Assembly: GCF_018881795.1 (NCBI RefSeq)
Contig: NZ_JACVPQ010000001.1
Span: forward strand, 1,811,022 to 1,850,054
Length of the DNA stretch: 39,033 nt
Direction: 5' to 3'
Origin: Polynucleobacter sp. MWH-Jannik1A5
GTDB taxonomy: Bacteria > Pseudomonadota > Gammaproteobacteria > Burkholderiales > Burkholderiaceae
The notes under the pieces are model-generated. The model was not told where the DNA came from, made no database searches, and saw nothing but the letters and a program-made list of their open reading frames with translations. Position 1 is the first letter of the stretch. Each line of letters starts with the position of its first letter. Made by a program: the position numbers and the translations under genes. This document shows positions 33,571-39,033 of this stretch, one piece after another.

Positions 33571-33596
33571 AAAAACGCCGCTAGTCGGCGTTTTTT
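33571..33596. terminator. Bidirectional terminator shared by yhbY and the DUF4149 gene
   Basis: A perfect 10-bp stem (33571-33580 with 33586-33595, loop CTAGT) has A and T runs at its ends. It lies after yhbY. On the other strand the DUF4149 stop codon TAG (33583-33581) is in the loop, and the stem encodes that protein's last residues. Confidence 0.87.
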
Positions 33597-34054
33597 GTTG
33601 CTCGCCACACCAAGGCAATACCCAATATAGCTTGGAGCATATAGATCGCACTTGAAATACCGTGCAACCGGCTAAAAAGAACGGCATAGGTAGATTCACG
33701 GACTGATAAGCCTAAATATAGAGCTTGATCTCTTAGGGAATTCATCCAGGGAATAATGATGAATGCCGCACTAATGGCACACGCCAGCATACCCAACAAA
33801 ATCCAGCGTGAAACTCGATAATAGGATCGGCCAAGGCGTACAAAATGATTGGCCATCAGCATCAAAATAATACTGGTGAGAACACTAATATAAGCAGTTG
33901 ATTTAAATAAGTTGGCAGCAACCATTCCTGCCACTTGTCGATCTCCCAGACTGGAAAAGAGAATGGGAACGACCAAGAATCCAATGGTCAATAAACCACC
34001 AACCCAGAGACCTGCAATTAAACTAAAAATTCTCTGAGTTGCCAAAGAGAGCAT
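33581..34054 (-). CDS. DUF4149 membrane protein
   Basis: A 157-residue inner-membrane protein with about four hydrophobic segments. The N-terminal AGLWVGGLLTIGFLVVPILF is the DUF4149 hallmark; LGDRQVAGMVAANLFKS follows. Function unknown. The ATG overlaps the greA stop by one base (TAATG), so translation is probably coupled. Its last codons and stop are inside the terminator stem shared with yhbY. DUF4149 beside greA is a regular Burkholderiales neighbour pair. Confidence 0.88.
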   Translation of the reverse strand: MLSLATQRIFSLIAGLWVGGLLTIGFLVVPILFSSLGDRQVAGMVAANLFKSTAYISVLTSIILMLMANHFVRLGRSYYRVSRWILLGMLACAISAAFIIIPWMNSLRDQALYLGLSVRESTYAVLFSRLHGISSAIYMLQAILGIALVWRATKNAD

Positions 34055-34530
34055 TAAACGTAACGCACTGCCAAAATTTCTACTTCACGATTGCCGCCAG
34101 GGGCCTGCACAGCAACAACATCGCCCTCTTCTTTGCTAATTAAAGCTCGGGCAATTGGAGAACTAATAGAAATTTTGTTTAAAGCGATATCTGCCTCGTC
34201 ATCACCCACAATTTGGTAGGTCAACTTCGTGCCATCTTCAAGATCTTCGAGGTCAACGGTAGCGCCAAAAACGACACGCCCAGTAACGTCAAGAGAGGAA
34301 GGATCAATAATCTGGGCTGCAGACAACTTGCCCTCTAACTCTTGGATGCGGCCTTCGATAAAACCCTGCTTTTCTTTGGCGGCATCATATTCTGCATTCT
34401 CAGAAAGATCGCCCTGAGCGCGAGCCTCAGAAATAGCAATGATGACCGCAGGACGCTCTACATGCTTTAAGCGGTGCAGTTCCTCCTTAAGAAGTTCTGC
34501 GCCGCGTTTAGTGATTGGAATTGTGCTCAT
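34054..34530 (-). CDS. greA: Transcription elongation factor GreA
   Basis: A 158-residue two-domain factor that stimulates RNA cleavage by backtracked RNA polymerase. The N-terminal coiled coil runs from about 8 to 75 and its tip holds the acidic pair in [12 protein letters not shown]. The C-terminal FKBP-like domain has [15 protein letters not shown] and [18 protein letters not shown]. Length is typical. It is 56 bases downstream of carB with TTAGG about 8 bases before the ATG, and one base overlaps the DUF4149 start. Confidence 0.97.
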   Translation of the reverse strand: MSTIPITKRGAELLKEELHRLKHVERPAVIIAISEARAQGDLSENAEYDAAKEKQGFIEGRIQELEGKLSAAQIIDPSSLDVTGRVVFGATVDLEDLEDGTKLTYQIVGDDEADIALNKISISSPIARALISKEEGDVVAVQAPGGNREVEILAVRYV

Positions 34531-34586
34531 GCTGCTAACCTAACTTAAAATCCTGCGCAAAATTACGCATAAAAGTTGATTTTAGA

Positions 34587-37500
34587 TTAAATAAGCGTCC
34601 GATGTAAGTTTTGCAATGAATAGACCTCGAGTGACTCCAACTTGCCATTTTGAGAAGCCAATAAACCATCCATTACTGCACGTGCCGCACTAATTGTTGT
34701 GTAGTAAGTCACGCCATTAGCCTGAGCACTGGTACGAATCGATCTAGAATCCGCAATTGCAGTGCGGGTTTCATCGACAGTCGTAAATACCAGTGAAATT
34801 TCACCGTTTTTGATGAAATCCACAATATGCGGACGTCCATCCTTAACCTTATTCACAACTCTCACAGGTAAGCCAGCCGCTTCAATTGCGGCAGCTGTAC
34901 CTTTGGTAGCCACCATAGGGAAGCCCAATTGATGCAATAACTTAGCAACCTCAATCGCTTTTGGTTTATCACTATCTTTTACAGTTAGAAGCACTGTGCC
35001 GCTCTTTGGCAATTTAATGCCTGCACCTAGCTGAGACTTAAATAAGGCTTCGCCAAAGGTTTTACCAACGCCCATGACTTCACCAGTAGAGCGCATCTCA
35101 GGCCCAAGGATAGGATCGATACCTGGGAATTTATTAAACGGAAATACCGCTTCTTTGACTGAGAAGTATGGAGGCTTCACTTCAGCGGTAATGCCCTGTT
35201 GAGCAAGAGTCTGACCCACCATACAACGAGCAGCAATCTTAGCGAGCTGCAGGCCAGTAGCTTTAGATACAAAAGGTACGGTACGTGAAGCGCGAGGATT
35301 GACCTCAAGAACGTAGATAACATCTTTGCCATCAACATTCTGAATGGCAAATTGCACGTTCATCAAGCCAACCACATTCAGGCCTTTAGCCATTGCTGCG
35401 GTTTGACGTTTGATTTCTTCTACCGTGTTCTCGGATAAGGAATATGGCGGCAATGAACAGGCTGAATCGCCAGAGTGCACACCGGCTTGCTCAATATGCT
35501 CCATGACACCGCCGATGAAGACTTTTTCACCATCACTGATGCAGTCAACATCACACTCAATCGCATCATTCAAGAAGCGATCTAATAGAACCGGTGAATC
35601 ATGTGAAACTTTAACGGCTTCACGCATATAACGCTCAAGATCGCGACCGTCATGAACAATCTCCATGGCGCGACCACCTAAAACATAAGATGGACGAACA
35701 ACCAATGGATAACCAATTTCTTCAGCCAGCTTAAGAGCCTCTTCCTCAGTACGCGCAGTGCGGTTAGGAGGTTGGCGCAAACCTAAGTCTTGCAGTAATT
35801 TTTGAAAGCGTTCACGATCTTCTGCAGCATCAATCATGTCAGGCGATGTGCCGATAATTGGAACACCATTACGCTCAAGATCCAATGCCAGCTTCAAAGG
35901 AGTTTGGCCACCGTACTGCACGATGACGCCCTTTGGCTTTTCCTTGGCTACGATCTCTAGAACATCTTCAAGGGTTAATGGTTCAAAGTACAAACGATCA
36001 GACGTATCGTAATCAGTTGAAACTGTTTCAGGATTGCAGTTGACCATAATGGTTTCGTAACCATCATCGCGCATTGCTAAGGCCGCATGTACACAGCAAT
36101 AGTCAAACTCAATGCCTTGACCGATTCTGTTGGGGCCACCACCCAGAACCATAATCTTGTCTTTATTGGTTGGGTTGGACTCGCACTCACCATGCTCAGC
36201 TTCATAGGTTGAATACAAATACGCAGTATTTGTTGAGAACTCAGCAGCGCAGGTATCCACACGTTTATATACAGGGACCACCTTTAAGCGGTGACGTGCA
36301 GCTCGAACGGAGGCAGCATCAATACCAAGTAACTTTGCTAAACGACGATCAGAGAAGCCCTTCTGTTTCACAAAGCGTAGCTCTGGCGCAGTAAGACTGT
36401 CAATTTTGCGTTGCTTTAACTCAGCTTCAATCGTAATGAGCTCTTCAATTTGCTCCAAGAACCAAGGGTCAACTTTGGTTTCAGAATAAATCTCATCAAG
36501 ACCCATGCCCATACGGAAAGCATCGGCCAAATACCAAATACGGTCTGGACCTGGCTCATTAATTTCATTAATGATGTCATCAAGATCTGTAGAAACCTCA
36601 TCAAGACCATCAACACCGACTTCTAAGCCGCGCAACGCCTTTTGGAATGACTCTTGGAATGTGCGGCCAATAGCCATCACTTCGCCAACAGATTTCATTT
36701 GAGTAGTTAAGCGCGAGTCAGCTTGTGGGAACTTCTCGAATGCGAAGCGTGGAATCTTTGTTACTACATAGTCGATTGATGGCTCAAAAGATGCTGGTGT
36801 AGCACCGCCAGTAATGTCATTCTTGAGCTCATCCAATGTATAGCCGACTGCCAATTTGGCAGCAATCTTTGCAATAGGGAAACCCGTTGCCTTTGAGGCC
36901 AAAGCTGATGAGCGTGACACGCGCGGGTTCATCTCAATAACAATCATGCGACCATCAACTGGGTTGATCGAGAACTGAACGTTTGATCCACCAGTGTCAA
37001 CACCGATTTCACGCAGAACTGCAATCGATGCGTTACGCATGATTTGATATTCTTTATCCGTTAAGGTCTGCGCAGGAGCAACGGTAATGGAATCACCAGT
37101 GTGCACACCCATCGGATCTAAGTTTTCAATCGAGCAAACAATGATGCAGTTGTCATTGCGATCGCGCACCACTTCCATCTCAAACTCTTTCCAGCCCAAG
37201 AGTGATTCTTCAATCAAGAGCTCACGCGTTGGCGATAAATCCAAACCGCGTTTGCAAATCTCTTCAAATTCTTCGCGGTTATAAGCAATACCACCACCTG
37301 ATCCACCCATGGTGAATGAAGGACGAATAACCACGGGGAAACCAGAGCTACCGGTCTCTTGTTGAATGCGTTGCTGAACTTCATGCGCTTCATCCATCGA
37401 ATGAGCGATACCGGATTTCGCAGAGCCAAGACCAATCTTAGTCATAGCCTCTTTAAACTTTTGACGATCTTCTGCTTTATCAATCGCTTCTGGTGAGGCG

Positions 37501-37850
37501 CCAATCAATTCACACCCGTATTTCTCGAGTACGCCATGACGATGCAGATCCAACGCACAGTTCAGCGCAGTTTGACCACCCATAGTTGGCAATATCGCAT
37601 CCGGTTTTTCGGTGGCAATAATGCGCTCTACTACTTCCCAAGTAATTGGCTCAATGTATGTAACATCAGCCATTTCAGGATCAGTCATGATGGTTGCAGG
37701 ATTGCTATTCACCAAAATAACTTTATAACCTTCGTCACGGAGAGCTTTACATGCTTGCGCGCCAGAATAGTCAAACTCACAAGCCTGACCAATCACAATT
37801 GGTCCGGCACCAATAATCAGAATGCTCTTAATGTCGCTACGCTTAGGCAT
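34587..37850 (-). CDS. carB: Carbamoyl-phosphate synthase large subunit
   Basis: A 1087-residue enzyme that makes carbamoyl phosphate for arginine and pyrimidines. Two ATP-grasp halves are seen. The first starts [21 protein letters not shown] with [13 protein letters not shown] and the loop [14 protein letters not shown]; the second starts near [20 protein letters not shown] with [12 protein letters not shown]-terminal allosteric (MGS-like) domain includes [19 protein letters not shown]. Length is as expected (E. coli 1073). The ATG overlaps the carA stop by one base (TAATG), so the two subunits are translationally coupled. Confidence 0.98.
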   Translation of the reverse strand: MPKRSDIKSILIIGAGPIVIGQACEFDYSGAQACKALRDEGYKVILVNSNPATIMTDPEMADVTYIEPITWEVVERIIATEKPDAILPTMGGQTALNCALDLHRHGVLEKYGCELIGASPEAIDKAEDRQKFKEAMTKIGLGSAKSGIAHSMDEAHEVQQRIQQETGSSGFPVVIRPSFTMGGSGGGIAYNREEFEEICKRGLDLSPTRELLIEESLLGWKEFEMEVVRDRNDNCIIVCSIENLDPMGVHTGDSITVAPAQTLTDKEYQIMRNASIAVLREIGVDTGGSNVQFSINPVDGRMIVIEMNPRVSRSSALASKATGFPIAKIAAKLAVGYTLDELKNDITGGATPASFEPSIDYVVTKIPRFAFEKFPQADSRLTTQMKSVGEVMAIGRTFQESFQKALRGLEVGVDGLDEVSTDLDDIINEINEPGPDRIWYLADAFRMGMGLDEIYSETKVDPWFLEQIEELITIEAELKQRKIDSLTAPELRFVKQKGFSDRRLAKLLGIDAASVRAARHRLKVVPVYKRVDTCAAEFSTNTAYLYSTYEAEHGECESNPTNKDKIMVLGGGPNRIGQGIEFDYCCVHAALAMRDDGYETIMVNCNPETVSTDYDTSDRLYFEPLTLEDVLEIVAKEKPKGVIVQYGGQTPLKLALDLERNGVPIIGTSPDMIDAAEDRERFQKLLQDLGLRQPPNRTARTEEEALKLAEEIGYPLVVRPSYVLGGRAMEIVHDGRDLERYMREAVKVSHDSPVLLDRFLNDAIECDVDCISDGEKVFIGGVMEHIEQAGVHSGDSACSLPPYSLSENTVEEIKRQTAAMAKGLNVVGLMNVQFAIQNVDGKDVIYVLEVNPRASRTVPFVSKATGLQLAKIAARCMVGQTLAQQGITAEVKPPYFSVKEAVFPFNKFPGIDPILGPEMRSTGEVMGVGKTFGEALFKSQLGAGIKLPKSGTVLLTVKDSDKPKAIEVAKLLHQLGFPMVATKGTAAAIEAAGLPVRVVNKVKDGRPHIVDFIKNGEISLVFTTVDETRTAIADSRSIRTSAQANGVTYYTTISAARAVMDGLLASQNGKLESLEVYSLQNLHRTLI

Positions 37851-39033
37851 TATTTGCCCTCCTTCTTACTGGCAGCATTCATGAGCTCCACAAATCGATC
37901 AAATAAATAGGCAATGTCATGAGGACCTGGCGAGGCCTCAGGATGCCCCTGGAAACACAGTGCTGGCTTATCTTTCCAAGCCAAACCTTGTAAGGATCCA
38001 TCAAATAAAGAAACGTGTGTTACACGAATATTGTCTGGCAACGTATTAGCATCAACAGCAAAACCGTGATTCTGAGAGGTAATCGCTACTCGACCAGTAT
38101 CTAAATCTTTTACTGGATGGTTGGCACCATGGTGACCAAATTTCATCTTCAAAGTTTTGGCGCCAGCAGCAAGACCCATAATTTGATGTCCTAAGCAGAT
38201 GCCAAAAGTTGGAACACCTTTTTCGATGATTTCTTTTGCAGCAGCAATTGCATAATCACAAGGGCCAGGGTCTCCAGGACCATTCGAGAAGAAAACACCA
38301 TCTGGATTCATAGCCAAGACTTCTGCCGCACTAGTTTGAGCTGGCACAACAGTTAATTGACAGCCACGCTCAGTAAGCATGCGTAGGATGTTGCGTTTGA
38401 CGCCAAAGTCATAAGCAACTACCTTCTTAACTGGTTTGCTTGTATCTAGGGCTCTGTACGCTGGCTTACCTTCAGGGCCATGAAGATCCCATTCGGCTTC
38501 ACGCCACTCATAAGACTGATTAGTTGTTACTACTTTAGCAAGATCTAACCCCGACATGCCTGGAAAAGCCTTAGCAAGTTCAAGAGCTTTCTTGCTCAAA
38601 GTTTCGTAATCATCGCCCAGCTTGCCAGCAACGATTGCGCCTGATTGAGCACCTTTATCACGAAGAATTCTGGTGAGTTTGCGCGAATCTATACCGGCGA
38701 TGCCTAAAACACGCGCTTTAGACAGATAGCTATCCAAGGAGCCTTCTGAGCGGAAATTAGATACTCGCTTTGGCAGATCTTTGACAACCAGGCCAGCTGC
38801 ATGTACTTGATCAGATTCAGCATCTTGGGTATTGACGCCAACATTACCGATATGTGGGTAAGTCAATGTCACGATTTGACGTGAGTAACTGGGATCAGTG
38901 ATGATCTCTTGATATCCAGTCAACGCAGTATTAAAGACAACTTCGCCGGTAGTTTCGCCAGGGGCGCCAATACTAAATCCGGGAAAAATGGTGCCGTCAG
39001 CTAGAGCCAACACGGCGGGGGGAAAAGAAGGAA
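37850..39033 (-). CDS. carA: Carbamoyl-phosphate synthase small subunit (5' end outside the window)
   Basis: The glutamine amidotransferase subunit that supplies ammonia to CarB. The N-terminal domain has [20 protein letters not shown] and [11 protein letters not shown]; the amidotransferase domain has the nucleophile Cys in [11 protein letters not shown], then [12 protein letters not shown], and His and Glu in GHPEASPGP. The frame stays open to the right edge. The codons beyond the GTG at 39013 read PSFPPA, which matches the normal start of Burkholderiales CarA, so this GTG is internal and the true start lies a few bases outside. At least 393 residues are visible. It overlaps carB by one base. 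Confidence 0.95.
   Translation of the reverse strand, partial: PSFPPAVLALADGTIFPGFSIGAPGETTGEVVFNTALTGYQEIITDPSYSRQIVTLTYPHIGNVGVNTQDAESDQVHAAGLVVKDLPKRVSNFRSEGSLDSYLSKARVLGIAGIDSRKLTRILRDKGAQSGAIVAGKLGDDYETLSKKALELAKAFPGMSGLDLAKVVTTNQSYEWREAEWDLHGPEGKPAYRALDTSKPVKKVVAYDFGVKRNILRMLTERGCQLTVVPAQTSAAEVLAMNPDGVFFSNGPGDPGPCDYAIAAAKEIIEKGVPTFGICLGHQIMGLAAGAKTLKMKFGHHGANHPVKDLDTGRVAITSQNHGFAVDANTLPDNIRVTHVSLFDGSLQGLAWKDKPALCFQGHPEASPGPHDIAYLFDRFVELMNAASKKEGK

Overview
The window looks like a stretch of core chromosome from a free-living betaproteobacterium of the Burkholderiales, most likely Polynucleobacter or a close relative. The reasons are moderate-to-low G+C, very tight gene packing, and a gene order that is a Burkholderiales signature: carA-carB-greA-DUF4149, then yhbY divergent from rlmE-ftsH-folP-glmM. 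The genus is an inference from gene order and protein similarity recalled from memory; no search was run. No insertion sequence, prophage, CRISPR array or integrase was seen, and no gene-free stretch exceeds about 160 bases.

Layout. 1-600: the 3' end of gltX and a tRNA-Ala/Glu/Asp cluster. 0.8-2 kb: a small lipoprotein and a two-repeat periplasmic protein, convergent on a shared terminator. 2-5.1 kb: a hydroxypyruvate isomerase family protein, a YqiA-type esterase, an HNH nuclease family protein and a DUF3108 protein. 5.1-10.1 kb (minus strand): mltG-tmk-holB-tatD-ankyrin operon, followed by a small potassium channel gene. 10.1-12.5 kb: ygfZ and an NRDE protein on the plus strand, convergent with a hotdog thioesterase. 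12.5-16.1 kb (plus): selO, msrB, yciB, bolA and a parvulin isomerase, a run with a redox and protein-repair flavour. 16.1-19.9 kb (minus): yihY, a CBS-domain protein, aroC and an MFS transporter. 19.9-22.6 kb (plus): a WrbA-like quinone reductase, DUF2069, an FAD-linked D-2-hydroxyacid dehydrogenase and an orphan 61-residue protein. 22.6-25.2 kb (minus): tRNA-Pro, tRNA-Arg, a repeat lipoprotein, a DUF3313 lipoprotein, an EF-hand protein and a fluoroacetate-dehalogenase-like hydrolase. 25.3-27.8 kb (plus): a His-rich DUF2946-like small protein and a ZnuD-like TonB receptor. 27.9-39 kb: the conserved glmM/folP/ftsH/rlmE, yhbY, DUF4149/greA/carB/carA block. carA runs off the right edge.

Most genes are housekeeping: translation, DNA replication, cell wall, folate, pyrimidine, arginine and aromatic biosynthesis. 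No clearly new multi-gene system stands out. The points most worth a second look are two hairpins over the folP start (one covering the start codon, one resembling a terminator inside the coding region), the selO-msrB pair with a cysteine at the selenocysteine position of SelO, the His-rich protein beside a metal-type TonB receptor that lacks a His-rich loop, the complete set of fluoroacetate dehalogenase active-site residues, the charged insert in HolB, the long basic tail on YhbY, and several small uncharacterised exported proteins with internal repeats.
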